Positions 24,328 through 34,095 of a DNA stretch of 64,000 nucleotides are shown here, one piece after another (positions within the stretch are counted from its first letter, which is position 1; each line of letters starts with the position of its first letter). The notes beneath the pieces were generated by a model that worked only from the letters and a program-made list of their open reading frames with translations, made no database searches and was not told the DNA's origin. The DNA is from Brenneria alni (lineage in GTDB: Bacteria > Pseudomonadota > Gammaproteobacteria > Enterobacterales > Enterobacteriaceae). The position numbers and the translations under genes were made by a program. The stretch covers positions 62,001 to 126,000 of the forward strand of contig NZ_MJLZ01000003.1 of the NCBI RefSeq assembly GCF_003666245.1. Direction: 5' to 3'.

Positions 24328-24624
24328 TTAATTCATGCCGTATTTTTTCAATTTCTTACGCAGGGTGCCGCGGTTGATGCCCATCATCAGAGCGGCGCGG
24401 GTTTGGTTGCCGCGGGTGTATTGCATCACCATGTCCAACAAGGGTTGTTCAACTTCAGCCAATACCAGTTCATACAGGTCATTAACGTCCTGACCATTCA
24501 GTTGGGCAAAATAGTTCTTCAGTGCCTGTTTAACCGAGTCGCGCAGGGGTTTTTGGGTTACCTGTGCCTGAGAGTTTACGGTGGAAACGGTCAGTACGTC
24601 AGAATTCACGCGTTGTTCGAACAT
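24328..24624 (-). CDS. fis: Fis, DNA-binding nucleoid protein
   Basis: A 98-residue protein, the same length as E. coli Fis. The N-terminal beta-hairpin arms (residues 11-26) are followed by dimerisation helices A and B. The C-terminal helix-turn-helix ([19 protein letters not shown]) is intact. Fis bends DNA, activates rRNA and tRNA promoters, and assists site-specific recombination and Mu-type phage regulation. It is the second gene after dusB (23-base gap), so its growth-phase control comes from the promoter upstream of dusB. It lies tail to tail with the Mu-like prophage. Confidence 0.98.
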   Translation of the reverse strand: MFEQRVNSDVLTVSTVNSQAQVTQKPLRDSVKQALKNYFAQLNGQDVNDLYELVLAEVEQPLLDMVMQYTRGNQTRAALMMGINRGTLRKKLKKYGMN

Positions 24625-24647
24625 AGTTCTGTCAGCTCTTTTTCTGT

Positions 24648-25613
24648 TTACGCAAGATTTTCAAAGTATGCCTCCAACACCTCCAGCTGCTCGCTGGCAT
24701 CCTCAATGGCGTTGAATGTGCGCCTAAACTGGTCGTTTGGGGCGTGCTCCCGGAGATACCAGGATACGTGCTTTCGAGCTATACGAAATCCCTTGCCTGG
24801 ACCATAAAAGTCGTGCAATTCCCGTATATGCTTGATCAACAAGTGCTTAACCTCTGCCAGTGACAGTGGTGCAAGCAACTCCCCGGTGTCCAGATAATGC
24901 TGGATTTCCCGAAAGATCCAGGGTCTTCCCTGAGCGGCTCGTCCTATCATCAGAGCATCTGCCCCGGTGTAATCAAGAACCGCTCTGGCTTTATGCGGGG
25001 AAGTCACGTCGCCATTCGCAATAACGGGAATGGAAACGGCCTGCTTAACTGCCCGAATGCTGTCGTATTCCGCCGAACCGTTGAACAGGCACGCACGTGT
25101 GCGTCCGTGAACGGTCAGGGCCTGAATCCCACAGTTTTCAGCCAATTTGGCAATCTCTACACAGTTACGGTGCTCTGGCGCCCAGCCGGTACGGATCTTC
25201 AGTGTTACCGGTACGTCTACCGCTTTCACTACCGCTGAGAGGATTCGTTTTACCAAATCCGGATACTGCAACAATGCAGATCCTGCCATCTTGCGGTTCA
25301 CCTTCTTCGCCGGACAACCCATATTGATGTCAATGATCTGTGCGCCGAAATGAGCATTCATTTTAGCTGCGGCAGCCATTTCCTCTGGATCACAACCGGC
25401 AATCTGCACCGCTCTGATCCCAGGTTCATCACTATGTACCATGCGCAAACGTGACTTGTCCGAACGCCAGACTTCCGGGTTGGAAATAAGCATTTCGGAC
25501 ACAGTCATTCCAGCGCCCATCGCATGACAGAGTGCTCTGAACGGGCGGTCGCTGATACCCGCCATCGGTGCGGCTATCAGGCGATTGGTAAGCTGAAATT
25601 GTCCAATATGCAT
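24648..25613 (-). CDS. dusB: tRNA-dihydrouridine synthase B
   Basis: A 321-residue flavoprotein that reduces uridine to dihydrouridine in tRNA, mainly at position 17. The TIM barrel carries [13 protein letters not shown] near the N-terminus, the [14 protein letters not shown] motif with the catalytic cysteine at about residue 100, and [18 protein letters not shown] near the FMN phosphate site. The start at 25613 gives the E. coli length; an upstream ATG would add 28 residues that overlap the promoter. It is the first gene of the dusB-fis operon. Confidence 0.97.
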   Translation of the reverse strand: MHIGQFQLTNRLIAAPMAGISDRPFRALCHAMGAGMTVSEMLISNPEVWRSDKSRLRMVHSDEPGIRAVQIAGCDPEEMAAAAKMNAHFGAQIIDINMGCPAKKVNRKMAGSALLQYPDLVKRILSAVVKAVDVPVTLKIRTGWAPEHRNCVEIAKLAENCGIQALTVHGRTRACLFNGSAEYDSIRAVKQAVSIPVIANGDVTSPHKARAVLDYTGADALMIGRAAQGRPWIFREIQHYLDTGELLAPLSLAEVKHLLIKHIRELHDFYGPGKGFRIARKHVSWYLREHAPNDQFRRTFNAIEDASEQLEVLEAYFENLA

Positions 25614-25644
25614 AGACAAAGAGTGACCATACTGTGCCTGTAAG

Positions 25645-25695
25645 GGCGCGTATATTACGCATTTTTTACGTGATATGAAAGGACAAACTTTGACC
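25645..25695 (-). promoter_or_regulatory. dusB-fis promoter with Fis autoregulatory site
   Basis: On the - strand a -35 TTTCAT (25675-25680) is followed at 17 bases by -10 TAATAT (25652-25657). Next comes a GC-rich discriminator ACGCGCCC, the hallmark of stringent control in fis promoters. Just upstream, 25681-25695 reads GGTCAAAGTTTGTCC, a near-consensus Fis site centred about 43 bases before the likely start. That is where Fis represses its own promoter in E. coli. Elements are seen; regulation is by analogy. Confidence 0.85.
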
Positions 25696-25993
25696 AATCA
25701 GTCGCGGGCGATCAAAGAAAACAGGTTTCATCATGATGAATGAAAATATTGTCTATATTTAACAATAAGTTTTGGCTATTTATGTATTGTTTTTGTTCAG
25801 GAAAATATTCCAGTTTCATCGTAATTTATCTGTAATCTGCCGTGATTTAAGCAGGAGTTACATCGATATCCAATATTCACAGGGGATTGCGTTGTCAAAA
25901 AACAAGGAACAGGGATAAATTTTTGCACCATAACGTTGCAAAATACGTGCTCCCAGCGTGAATCGGTTGGGAGCCGCAGGGAAAGTAACAGTA
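25696..25993 (-). other. non-coding stretch between carbonic anhydrase and the fis promoter
   Basis: About 300 bases without a gene. On the - strand, after the carbonic anhydrase stop, two hairpins occur: GCTCCCA/TGGGAGC (25949-25974) and TTTTGCA/TGCAAAA (25921-25943). They may act as a weak terminator for that gene. The rest is AT-rich, as expected for the upstream activating region of fis. No ORF or RNA gene is apparent. Confidence 0.4.
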
Positions 25994-26734
25994 CTAATTA
26001 ATAATAACGCGGCCATTTAAAGGCTGAACAGGACGATTGTTTGCGTGATGAATGGCCGCCGTGAATCTGGCGATCTGAGCTGCCGAAATTGTAGCTGGCT
26101 TATCCAACACCAGCCACCGTACGCCTTCAGAGCATGGTGGTGTAGTGAGTGAACCGCTAAAACGGTAGTATTTATGCCGGTAGGTTGCAGGTATCAACGC
26201 ATCGATATTCAGGGGGGTGTTCAATAAGACCGGTTTATCGAGGGTTAACGGCATCTGTTGCCAGGCTTTTTCCAGCTCCTGGTTGGTTTCACCTTGTTCG
26301 AACATCAACGCCACTACCGTTATCGCACCTTGTTGGTCGTTGTAGACAAAATGTGCTTCTAACGGAAATATTTTGCCATCGATCTCGTTCTCACTGGGGG
26401 CATGGAAATGGAACTGCTGGAGGGTGAAATTATCGTTATCTATCACCAGTGTGTTGCCAGCGCTGACGTCCACCTGGATGGTGTGGCCATTGTTGATGAT
26501 ATGCTGGGGGCCAACCTGATAAGACAGTTGTAATTCGTCGTGAATGGTTTTCAACGCGCCGTGAATATCAATGGGTGATTGGTTCTTACCAGTATCACAC
26601 AGGGAAAAATCGGGAGAGAGTTGTCCCCAGTGCGAAGGCGCCTCCTGTCCTTCATAGCTCCAGTGAGCATGTTCGGAGGCAGACAGTGAAAAACAGGCGG
26701 TAAAAGCAAGGAAGGAGATCAGTTTATACTTCAT
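25994..26734 (-). CDS. cah: periplasmic alpha-carbonic anhydrase
   Basis: A 246-residue precursor converting CO2 and water to bicarbonate in the periplasm. A signal peptide (YKLISFLAFTACFSLSA) ends near residue 20. Zinc ligands are H109 and H111 in QFHFHAPSE and H128 in EAHFV. The proton-relay NQSPIDI is at about 51-57, and two cysteines (C46 and the one in TTPPCSEG) should form the usual disulfide. ATG 26734 starts the signal peptide; ATG 26746 would add four residues. A lone gene between dusB-fis and prmA, bounded by a hairpin and a repeat. Confidence 0.92.
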   Translation of the reverse strand: MKYKLISFLAFTACFSLSASEHAHWSYEGQEAPSHWGQLSPDFSLCDTGKNQSPIDIHGALKTIHDELQLSYQVGPQHIINNGHTIQVDVSAGNTLVIDNDNFTLQQFHFHAPSENEIDGKIFPLEAHFVYNDQQGAITVVALMFEQGETNQELEKAWQQMPLTLDKPVLLNTPLNIDALIPATYRHKYYRFSGSLTTPPCSEGVRWLVLDKPATISAAQIARFTAAIHHANNRPVQPLNGRVIIN

Positions 26735-26764
26735 TGGATAATCCATTTAAAACAATGTGATGAC

Positions 26765-26914
26765 TAAGAGCCTATCCATTAGGACTATTTCACTTGCCAT
26801 TTTGGCCCTGGGCAGTGCTCGAAATCCTCTCGTACTACGTGTACGCTCCGGTTTCTGCGCGCTGTCCGTGTCCAAACTGGCTGCGCCAATAACGTCTACT
26901 GGGATAGACTCTAA
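26765..26914. repeat. MITE-like palindromic intergenic repeat, about 150 bp
   Basis: The ends are imperfect inverted repeats: AGAGCCTATCC at 26767 against AGAGTCTATCC (revcomp of the end at 26912), both flanked by TA-rich bases. The inner arms also pair imperfectly around CGTACTACGTGTACG, so the whole unit folds as one long hairpin. No protein is encoded that I recognise. It looks like a non-autonomous element or enterobacterial intergenic repeat. I believe close relatives are common in soft-rot enterobacteria, but that is memory, not a search. Confidence 0.65.
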
Positions 26915-26980
26915 TTCAAACCGTTTAAATAACGGATGATAGTCTGACGAGTCATCGAGAATACACCTTGTTTTTATATG

Positions 26981-27021
26981 GTTAAACCGTTGAAAAATGC
27001 GCCCGGCGTTCTTCAACGGTG
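26981..27021 (-). terminator. hairpin behind prmA
   Basis: On the - strand, 20 bases after the prmA stop, CCGTTGAA pairs with TTCAACGG, with a GC-rich inner part (CGCCGGGCG), and runs into TTTAAC. It probably ends the yhdT-panF-prmA transcript. The U-tract is short. Confidence 0.55.
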
Positions 27022-27039
27022 CAATGAGTGAACAGAAGG

Positions 27040-27921
27040 TTACTTACGTATGCCGGTAATCCGGCACCATTCTTCTTTTTCCGCCACTGGATCAAGCTGA
27101 AATTTGTCCTGATAGGCCTCCGAGACACTGGCTGCCTGCGTTGCCAGTACGCCGGATAAGCCAAGATGACCGGCGGTTTTTGGCAAATCACTGATTAGCG
27201 GGGCCAGTTCACGCAACGGGCCTGCCAGGATATTGGCAACCACCACATCGGCGTAGAGGCCGGCAGGCTGATCTTTCGGCAGATAGAGTGCCAGACGCTC
27301 GGAAACGCCGTTTCTCTGGGCGTTATCGCGGCTGGCCTGAATAGCCTGTGGGTCGATGTCGATACCGATAGCGCGGGCGGCTCCCAGCTTGAGCGCGGCG
27401 ATGGCTAAGATGCCGGAGCCGCAGCCGAAGTCGATGATGGTTTTGCCCTGTAGATCCAGCCCGTCTAACCATTGCAGGCAGAGCGCGGTAGTGGGGTGGG
27501 TTCCGGTGCCAAAGGCCAGACCGGGATCGAGCATGACGTTCACCGCCGTCGGATCGGGGATGTCACGCCAGCTTGGGCAGATCCATAACCGTTCGCCAAA
27601 GCGCATCGGGTGGAAGTTATCCATCCACTCGCGCTCCCAGTCTTTATCTTCCAATTGTTCGATTTTATGTTTAAATCCGGCGCCCAGCAGCGGTTCTTGC
27701 TCCAAAGTCGCGATGACATCCGCCATCTCGGTTTCCGCGTCATATAAACCGATAACATCAGTATCGCCCCACAGGCGGGTTTCGCCGGGTAGCGGCTCGA
27801 ACACCGGCGTATCATGTGTATCCTGAAACGTAACGGATACCGCGCCGCTGGTTACCAGTGCGTCACCCAGTTGTTCGGCATTGCTGCCTGAGGTATTTAT
27901 TTTCAGTTGAATCCACGGCAT
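27040..27921 (-). CDS. prmA: ribosomal protein L11 methyltransferase
   Basis: A 293-residue enzyme, the E. coli length. It trimethylates L11 at several amino groups using S-adenosylmethionine. An N-terminal substrate-recognition domain (about 1-55) and linker lead to a Rossmann methyltransferase. Motif I is [18 protein letters not shown] near residue 163, GIDIDPQA follows, and [11 protein letters not shown] is motif IV with the NIL(A) signature. It lies 17 bases after panF and is last in the yhdT-panF-prmA operon. Confidence 0.97.
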   Translation of the reverse strand: MPWIQLKINTSGSNAEQLGDALVTSGAVSVTFQDTHDTPVFEPLPGETRLWGDTDVIGLYDAETEMADVIATLEQEPLLGAGFKHKIEQLEDKDWEREWMDNFHPMRFGERLWICPSWRDIPDPTAVNVMLDPGLAFGTGTHPTTALCLQWLDGLDLQGKTIIDFGCGSGILAIAALKLGAARAIGIDIDPQAIQASRDNAQRNGVSERLALYLPKDQPAGLYADVVVANILAGPLRELAPLISDLPKTAGHLGLSGVLATQAASVSEAYQDKFQLDPVAEKEEWCRITGIRK

Positions 27922-27938
27922 AGCAGTCTCTATTACAT

Positions 27939-29390
27939 TTAAAGTGAAGTGGGGGCGGCAACCGGTTCAGGTACGCTGTGTCCGAAGCGGTTGCCGATAA
28001 TAAACGCCAGCAGGCTTAACGTCAGCGCGGGTACGATAGGGTGAAAACCCGCCAGATGAAGATTAAAGCTGGCCAGTGCCGTATAACAACCTGCTCCGCT
28101 GAACATGGCGCTTAACGCGCCTGCCGCATTGGCGCGTTCCCAGTAAAGACCAAGAACCAGCGGCCACAGGAATACGGCTTCCAACCCGCCGAAAGCCAGC
28201 AGGTTTAGCCAGATAATCATCTCTGGCGGACGCCAGGATGCTAGCAGCACCAATAAGCCCAATAGCAGGGTGGTCAGGCTGGAAAGGCGCTTGATGCGCC
28301 GTTCATTGCGTATTTGCTGCGGGCGCACACTGAGATAAAGATCTTTTATTATTGTGGCCGAGGCTTGGAGCAGATGCGCGTTAATGTTCGACATGATAGC
28401 CGCCATTGGCGCGGCGAGAAAGATACCTGCCGCCAGTGGGGGCAGAACGGCAACCATCAGTGCGGGCAGCACCTGATCCGGAATGGTCAGATCGGGCATA
28501 ACCGCCCGGCCCAGGGCGCCTGCCAGATGCATACCCAGCATTAGAATGCCGATCACGATAGTACCGATAATAATGCCGCGGTGCAGCGCCTTGCTGTCAC
28601 GATAGGAGATACAGCGCACGGCGGTATTGGGCAGGCCGATAACCCCGAAGCAGACCAGCACCCAGAACGACGCCATAAAGGGCATCGACAGGATTTGATT
28701 GCTGCCCTGCGGGGTGACCAGCGCCGGATCGATCTGTTGCAACTTATCCACTGCGCTGTGCAAACCGCCCGCCGCATGGATAACACCCACCAACAGAATC
28801 ACCGTGCCTAACAGCATCACAATGCCTTGCATGGCATCATTCAATACGCTGGCGCGGAAGCCGCCAAAAGCGGTATACAGCGCGATAGTGACGCCAAAAA
28901 TCAGCAGGCCGATATCGTAGGGAATGTTGGCTGCCGTCTCCAGCAGACGTGCGCCGCCAATAAATTGCACCGCCATAGCGCCAATGAAGGCGACGAGCAG
29001 GCTAATGCTGGCGAACCATACCAGCAATCGGCTGCCGTAGCGGGCGTACAGCATATCGTTGAGCGTAATCGCATTGTAACGTCTGGCCAGAATGGCGAAT
29101 TTTTTTCCCAGGATACCCAATGATAACAACATGGTGGGCAACTGAATCATGGAGAGCAATACCCAACCCAGGCCGTACTTATAAGCGGCGCCGGGGCCGC
29201 CGATAAAGGAGCTGGCGCTCACATAGGTGCCGATAAGGGTCATCGCCAGCACGAAGCCGCCCATTGAGCGCCCGCCGAGGAAATACTCGTTGAGAAAATT
29301 ACCCGCCTGCCGACGACGGTAAGCGTATACCGATAATCCAAAAACCAATAGCAGGTAGCCCAGCAGCGGCATAAGCACTTCATTTTGCAT
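27939..29390 (-). CDS. panF: sodium/pantothenate symporter
   Basis: A 483-residue member of the sodium:solute symporter family that takes up pantothenate with Na+. About 13 membrane segments run through the protein. Landmarks are [20 protein letters not shown] and [13 protein letters not shown] near the N-terminus (Na+ site region) and the [17 protein letters not shown] segment. ATG at 29390 is chosen because GGAG lies 7 bases upstream; the ATG two codons earlier is too close. It overlaps yhdT by 11 bases. Confidence 0.96.
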   Translation of the reverse strand: MQNEVLMPLLGYLLLVFGLSVYAYRRRQAGNFLNEYFLGGRSMGGFVLAMTLIGTYVSASSFIGGPGAAYKYGLGWVLLSMIQLPTMLLSLGILGKKFAILARRYNAITLNDMLYARYGSRLLVWFASISLLVAFIGAMAVQFIGGARLLETAANIPYDIGLLIFGVTIALYTAFGGFRASVLNDAMQGIVMLLGTVILLVGVIHAAGGLHSAVDKLQQIDPALVTPQGSNQILSMPFMASFWVLVCFGVIGLPNTAVRCISYRDSKALHRGIIIGTIVIGILMLGMHLAGALGRAVMPDLTIPDQVLPALMVAVLPPLAAGIFLAAPMAAIMSNINAHLLQASATIIKDLYLSVRPQQIRNERRIKRLSSLTTLLLGLLVLLASWRPPEMIIWLNLLAFGGLEAVFLWPLVLGLYWERANAAGALSAMFSGAGCYTALASFNLHLAGFHPIVPALTLSLLAFIIGNRFGHSVPEPVAAPTSL

Positions 29391-29622
29391 CGTCATTCTC
29401 CAGTGAGATATCGTGGAAAACGACGCGAACCATCAACCAGCACAAGAGGGTAAAGATGAGTGGCAGCAGCAGACAGGCCATTTCAAACCAATGAGGAAGG
29501 CCGGTAATCCCCTGAGTGCTGTCAGGCAGGTAAGCCGCCAGAGTCCAGGCTATCAGGTAAGCCAGCGTCAGGCCCATCGCCCAGCGGGCTTCCCGGTGAG
29601 CCTGAAGAAAACGCGTATCCAT
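29380..29622 (-). CDS. yhdT: YhdT family membrane protein (DUF997)
   Basis: An 80-residue protein with two membrane segments (about 15-33 and 45-70). It matches E. coli YhdT in length and in its place ahead of panF. The function is unknown; co-transcription and overlap with panF suggest a small accessory subunit of the transporter, as small DUF997-type proteins accompany other sodium symporters. GGGGA lies before the ATG. Confidence 0.92.
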   Translation of the reverse strand: MDTRFLQAHREARWAMGLTLAYLIAWTLAAYLPDSTQGITGLPHWFEMACLLLPLIFTLLCWLMVRVVFHDISLENDDAK

Positions 29623-29680
29623 TTTTTTCCCCGCAGTAAGCTATTACGAAACTGGAAATTTTACGGTCTGCATTGAAAGA

Positions 29681-29709
29681 AAACAAAAAGGCCGGTTTTC
29701 ACCGACCTT
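29681..29709 (-). terminator. accBC operon terminator
   Basis: On the - strand AAGGTCGG pairs with CCGGCCTT (one G-U pair) around TGAAAA, followed by TTTTTGTTTT. It lies 34 bases after the accC stop and separates the operon from yhdT. Confidence 0.87.
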
Positions 29710-29742
29710 TTACACGCATGACGACAGAAACCAGGGACGTAT

Positions 29743-31086
29743 TTACTGTAAACCGAGTTTCTTCTCCAGATAGTGGATATTGGTTCCACCTTTCTGGAAA
29801 TTTTCATCGTTCATGATCTTCATCTGTAGATCGACATTGGTTTTGATGCCGTCGATGATCAGTTCCGCCAGCGCATTTTTCATCCGCGAAATCGCCACCT
29901 CACGGGTTTCTCCGTAGGTGATCAACTTGCCGATCATGGAATCATAATACGGCGGCACGGTATACCCGGCGTAGATATGCGATTCCCAGCGCACGCCAAA
30001 ACCGCCCGGCGCATGGAAACGGGTGATTTTACCGGGGCTTGGCAGGAAGGTGTTCGGGTCTTCGGCGTTGATACGGCATTCTACCGCATGGCCTCTGATG
30101 ATGATGTCTTCCTGCTTGATGGACAACGGCTGACCTGCGGCGATACGCAATTGCTCTTTGATCAAATCCACGCCGGTAATCATTTCGGTCACCGGGTGTT
30201 CCACCTGAATACGGGTATTCATTTCAATAAAATAGAACTCGCCGTTTTCATACAGGAACTCGAACGTACCCGCACCACGGTAGTTGATATCGATACAGGC
30301 TTTCGCACAGCGATCGCCGATAAAACGACGCAGTTCGTCGGTGATGCCCGGCGCTGGCGCTTCTTCCACCACTTTCTGATGACGGCGCTGCATGGAGCAG
30401 TCACGTTCAGCCAGATAAATCGCGTTACCCTGACCGTCAGCCAGTACCTGAATTTCCACGTGACGTGGGTTTTCCAGATATTTTTCCATATAGACCATGT
30501 CGTTATTAAAAGCCGCTTTGGCTTCCGCACGGGTCATATTGATGGACTGTTCCAGCTCTTTATCGCTGCGCACCACACGCATACCGCGACCGCCGCCGCC
30601 GCCAGAAGCTTTGATGATCACCGGGTAACCGATGCGTTTGGCAAAAGCGCGGTTCTTATCCATATCGCCGTCCAGCGGGCCGTCAGAACCCGGTACACAA
30701 GGTACGCCGGCTTTTTTCATAGCATTGATGGCGGATACTTTATCGCCCATCAGGCGAATGGTGTCGGCACGCGGGCCAATGAAAACAAAGCCGGAACGTT
30801 CGACCTGCTCGGCAAAGTCGGCGTTTTCCGACAGAAAGCCATAGCCCGGATGAATAGCGGCGGAACCGGTAATTTCCGCAGCTGAAATGATCGCCGGGAT
30901 ATTCAGATAGCTTTTGGTGGACGGCGCCGGGCCGATACACACGGTTTCATCCGCCAGCAATACGTGTTTCAGATCGCGATCCGCACTGGAGTGAACGGCA
31001 ACGGTTTTGATGCCCAACTCTTTACAGGCACGCAAAATACGCAGCGCGATCTCTCCGCGGTTAGCGATAACGATTTTATCTAGCAT
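29743..31086 (-). CDS. accC: biotin carboxylase subunit of acetyl-CoA carboxylase
   Basis: A 447-residue ATP-grasp enzyme that carboxylates biotin on AccB with bicarbonate and ATP, the first half-reaction of fatty acid synthesis. Recognised parts are [17 protein letters not shown] at the start, the Gly-rich ATP loop [14 protein letters not shown] (about 159-172), and [14 protein letters not shown] (about 288-301) with metal and catalytic residues. It is 11 bases after accB, as in E. coli, and ends before a terminator. Confidence 0.98.
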   Translation of the reverse strand: MLDKIVIANRGEIALRILRACKELGIKTVAVHSSADRDLKHVLLADETVCIGPAPSTKSYLNIPAIISAAEITGSAAIHPGYGFLSENADFAEQVERSGFVFIGPRADTIRLMGDKVSAINAMKKAGVPCVPGSDGPLDGDMDKNRAFAKRIGYPVIIKASGGGGGRGMRVVRSDKELEQSINMTRAEAKAAFNNDMVYMEKYLENPRHVEIQVLADGQGNAIYLAERDCSMQRRHQKVVEEAPAPGITDELRRFIGDRCAKACIDINYRGAGTFEFLYENGEFYFIEMNTRIQVEHPVTEMITGVDLIKEQLRIAAGQPLSIKQEDIIIRGHAVECRINAEDPNTFLPSPGKITRFHAPGGFGVRWESHIYAGYTVPPYYDSMIGKLITYGETREVAISRMKNALAELIIDGIKTNVDLQMKIMNDENFQKGGTNIHYLEKKLGLQ

Positions 31087-31097
31087 GGTAAGCCTCG

Positions 31098-31568
31098 TTA
31101 TTCGATGACAACCAGTGGCTCGTCAAATTCAACCGGTTGACCGTTGTCGAGCAGAATCGCTTTGACTACACCGGCTTTGTCGGCTTCGATTTGGTTCATC
31201 ATTTTCATGGCTTCGACGATGCACAGCGTATCGCCAACATTGACCTGCTGGCCCACTTCAACAAAGGCTTTTGCATCGGGGCTTGGGGTACGGTAGAAGG
31301 TGCCAACCATTGGAGAGCGCACGATGTGACCACTAATCGCGGCAGGGGCAGCCGTGGTTTCCGCAACCGCTGGGGCCGGTGCGACAGCGGCAGCCAGAGC
31401 CGGTTGCTGTTGCATCATCGGCGCATAGGCCTGTTGCATCATCGGATAGCTTGGTGCTGCCGGGGCACGACTGATACGTACTGATTCTTCCCCTTCAGAA
31501 ATTTCCAGTTCGGCGATGCCGGACTCTTCAACCAGTTCGATCAGTTTTTTGATTTTACGAATATCCAT
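31098..31568 (-). CDS. accB: biotin carboxyl carrier protein of acetyl-CoA carboxylase
   Basis: A 156-residue protein, the E. coli length. A N-terminal dimerisation segment is followed by an Ala/Pro-rich linker (about 35-80), then the biotinyl domain with EAMKM, Lys122 being the biotinylated residue, and the thumb ([18 protein letters not shown]). It carries carboxybiotin between AccC and AccAD. In E. coli AccB also controls its own operon through its N-terminus. It is preceded by aroQ at a 24-base distance. Confidence 0.98.
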   Translation of the reverse strand: MDIRKIKKLIELVEESGIAELEISEGEESVRISRAPAAPSYPMMQQAYAPMMQQQPALAAAVAPAPAVAETTAAPAAISGHIVRSPMVGTFYRTPSPDAKAFVEVGQQVNVGDTLCIVEAMKMMNQIEADKAGVVKAILLDNGQPVEFDEPLVVIE

Positions 31569-31592
31569 GGATGTGGTTCCGTACTCTTTTGT

Positions 31593-32045
31593 TTAATTGG
31601 AAGTTGACAGGCGTTTTACCGCCGTCTGTAAAGCATAGTTATACCCATCTGCCCCGAGGCCGCAAATCACGCCTACCGCGACATCAGACAGGTAGGAGTG
31701 ATGGCGAAAAGACTCACGTGTATGCACGTTGGACAAATGAATTTCGATAAACGGGATGGCAACCGCCAGCAGAGCGTCACGCAGTGCGACGCTGGTATGG
31801 GTGAATGCAGCCGGATTAATCAAAATAAAATCCGTGTTTCCCCCGGCCTGATGGATTCTGTCGATCAGAACATGTTCCGCGTTGGATTGCAGATGAGAAA
31901 ATCGCACATCCAGCGCCTGCGCCTGGGTTGCCAGATTGCTGACAATCTCCGCCAGCGTCGTATTGCCATATTTATCCGGCTCACGGGTGCCCAGCAGATT
32001 CAGGTTAGGACCATTCAAAAGCAAAATGTGAAACTTTTCGGCCAT
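31593..32045 (-). CDS. aroQ: type II 3-dehydroquinate dehydratase
   Basis: A 150-residue flavodoxin-fold enzyme that converts 3-dehydroquinate to 3-dehydroshikimate in the shikimate pathway. Active-site blocks are [19 protein letters not shown] with the catalytic Tyr and the lid, [16 protein letters not shown], and [17 protein letters not shown] with the catalytic His. E. coli K-12 uses the unrelated type I AroD, so this gene marks a different enterobacterial lineage. First gene of aroQ-accB-accC. The 242 bases upstream should hold the promoter. Confidence 0.97.
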   Translation of the reverse strand: MAEKFHILLLNGPNLNLLGTREPDKYGNTTLAEIVSNLATQAQALDVRFSHLQSNAEHVLIDRIHQAGGNTDFILINPAAFTHTSVALRDALLAVAIPFIEIHLSNVHTRESFRHHSYLSDVAVGVICGLGADGYNYALQTAVKRLSTSN

Positions 32046-32287
32046 TGTGCTGCTATCTCCCGCGATTCGCCCAGATTACAAAAACGGTGTCGCACAAAAT
32101 AGCGCGAAGACATTCGTTTGTCACCTTTCGCGACGCAAATTGTCCGGTGCCGAGAAACAAAGCCGTGCATTATAACCATTTCGTCGCAATTAGCAGCTAA
32201 ATACTGGTCTTATCTGCGGAGATATTCAACCCGTGCCCTGCAAGGCGCGCTGCTTGTCTGCCAATGGTCGCCACGGTGGATGAGCGC

Positions 32288-32887
32288 TTAACGCCACCAC
32301 TGGCGAAATTTTTTATAACGCAGCAATAACAGTATTAAGGCAGCCAACGCATATAAAATGGGTTGGGGTGAGAGTGTTTTGACTGACCAAAGATAGTGGA
32401 TTGGAACAAGAATGGCGACCAGATAGACGAAGTTATGTAGCTTTTGCCACCGGGATCCCAACTTGCGCATCACAATTTGAGGGGATGTCAGCGCCAGCGC
32501 CAACAAAATCAGCCAGCTTATCATTCCCAGTGTTAAATACGGGCGGGAGATCAGCTCTTCTCCCAGTAGTCCCAGATGATTCAGTCCCAGCTCCAGCAGC
32601 GAGTAACTCACCAGATGTAAGGTAGCCCAGGTGAAACACCATAGCCCGATCATTCGTCGGCAGCGGATAAGAAGTGGTTGTTTACCGTAGCGCGCCAGTG
32701 GTGTAACCAGCAGCGTAGCGAGTAACCATTTCAGCGCAGTTCGTCCGGTAAAATGCTGGATGTCTTTTGCCGGATCGGCACTCAGCCACCCTTGGTCGAT
32801 GGCCAGTATCAACCACAGCAGCGGTAAAAAAGCCGCCAGATGGATAATGACTTTCAGCCATTTTATGTGTTGCATCGTCAGCCGCAT
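32288..32887 (-). CDS. msrQ: heme-binding membrane subunit MsrQ of the periplasmic methionine sulfoxide reductase
   Basis: A 199-residue inner-membrane b-type cytochrome with six predicted helices. Heme ligand histidines are expected in [15 protein letters not shown] and KLHNFVYL. It passes electrons from the quinone pool or flavin to MsrP. The start MRLT agrees with the E. coli orthologue; the protein is about a dozen residues shorter at the C-terminus. It lies 44 bases after msrP. Confidence 0.95.
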   Translation of the reverse strand: MRLTMQHIKWLKVIIHLAAFLPLLWLILAIDQGWLSADPAKDIQHFTGRTALKWLLATLLVTPLARYGKQPLLIRCRRMIGLWCFTWATLHLVSYSLLELGLNHLGLLGEELISRPYLTLGMISWLILLALALTSPQIVMRKLGSRWQKLHNFVYLVAILVPIHYLWSVKTLSPQPILYALAALILLLLRYKKFRQWWR

Positions 32888-32931
32888 TCAGACGTTATCC
32901 TATGAATCAGAAACGTATTTTCCGGTATCAA

Positions 32932-33933
32932 TTAAAAGTTTTCCCGTAAGTTCAGCCCCCGATACAGCGAGGCAACCTGGTCGGCATAACCGTTGAACAG
33001 CAGGGTTGGCTGCCGTTGTACATCCAGAATACCGCCCGCGCCAATCACCCTTTCTGTCGCCTGTGACCAGCGAGGATGATCCACATGCGGATTGACGTTG
33101 GCGTAAAAGCCATATTCATCGGGAGCCGCCAGATTCCAGGTGGATGGTGGACGGTCGCGGGTGAAGCGAATATGCACGATGGATTTGATGTTTTTAAAGC
33201 CGTATTTCCACGGGGTAATCAATCTGACTGGCGCGCCGTTCTGTGGCGGCAGCGTTTTGCCATAGACACCGACGGTCATCAGCGCAAGCGGGTGCATCGC
33301 CTCATCCAGCCGTAAGCCTTCGACATAAGGGTAGCTGAGGCCGCCGCCCATAAAGCGGTCTTTCTGTCCCGGCATTTGTTCGGGATCGTAGAGTGTCTGG
33401 AAGGCGATATAGCGGGCGTTGCTGGTGGGTTCGGCAAACTTAATCAGCTTCGCCAGCTCAAAACCGACCCAGGGTACTACCATCGACCAGGCCTCAACGC
33501 AGCGAAAGCGGTAAATTCGCTCTTCCAGCGGGAAGCGATTAAGCAGGTCATCGATGTCGAGCGTAATGGGTTTGGCAACCTCGCCATCGATCTGGATTTT
33601 CCAGCCTTCGGTTTTCAACCCGCCAGCATTGGCGGCCGGGTCGGCTTTGTCCATCCCAAACTCATAGAAATTGTTATAGCCCGTGACCTTATCTTCCGGC
33701 GTGAGTGGCAAATCCGGCTTCCAACTGGCTGGCTGAGTAAATGATAACGGTTTGCCCGGCGGGGCTTTGGGGCGATCGTTACCTTTAAACCAGGCGAGCA
33801 AATCCGCCTGCGCAGATAATGGCAACGACAATGCCGCAGTGGTGATACCCAGTGCTTTTAACACGCGCCGCCGCTGGAAGAATACGCTTTCCGGCGTGAT
33901 ATCAGCCTCGGTCAGCTTGCGATTTTTATGCAT
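32932..33933 (-). CDS. msrP: periplasmic methionine sulfoxide reductase catalytic subunit MsrP
   Basis: A 333-residue molybdopterin enzyme that repairs oxidised methionine in periplasmic proteins. A Tat signal (RRRVLKALG, residues 21-29, then a hydrophobic stretch to AQA at 41-43) exports the folded protein. C145 in [13 protein letters not shown] is the molybdenum ligand. The start at 33933 removes 14 residues with no match to relatives. It is first in the msrPQ operon. In E. coli the pair is regulated by hypochlorite through HprRS; no such genes are here. Confidence 0.97.
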   Translation of the reverse strand: MHKNRKLTEADITPESVFFQRRRVLKALGITTAALSLPLSAQADLLAWFKGNDRPKAPPGKPLSFTQPASWKPDLPLTPEDKVTGYNNFYEFGMDKADPAANAGGLKTEGWKIQIDGEVAKPITLDIDDLLNRFPLEERIYRFRCVEAWSMVVPWVGFELAKLIKFAEPTSNARYIAFQTLYDPEQMPGQKDRFMGGGLSYPYVEGLRLDEAMHPLALMTVGVYGKTLPPQNGAPVRLITPWKYGFKNIKSIVHIRFTRDRPPSTWNLAAPDEYGFYANVNPHVDHPRWSQATERVIGAGGILDVQRQPTLLFNGYADQVASLYRGLNLRENF

Positions 33934-34056
33934 GGTGTACTCTCTCCTGCCTGTATTATTACTTTGCGTTATCACTTATTTATAGATGAATTAAGGCGGT
34001 AGACGTTGGGCTAAGGTGAAAATAATTCTTTGCAGGGTGTTACGCTCAGGGGGAAA

Positions 34057-34079
34057 GGGCCACCCGATAAGGGTGGCCT
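34057..34079 (-). terminator. hairpin behind acuI
   Basis: On the - strand GGCCACCC pairs with GGGTGGCC around TTATC, 17 bases after the acuI stop, followed by CTTTCC. The stem is strong but the U-tract is poor, so it may be a terminator or an mRNA-stabilising end. Confidence 0.55.
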
Positions 34080-34095
34080 GAATGCGGAAAACGGA

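Noticed and set aside
24403-25353. Several + strand ORFs of 60-130 residues opposite fis and dusB
   Set aside because: They are antisense shadows of highly conserved - strand genes, without ribosome sites of their own.
26747-27016. 89-residue - strand ORF after the carbonic anhydrase
   Set aside because: It is made almost wholly of the palindromic repeat read in one frame, has no ribosome site and resembles no protein family.
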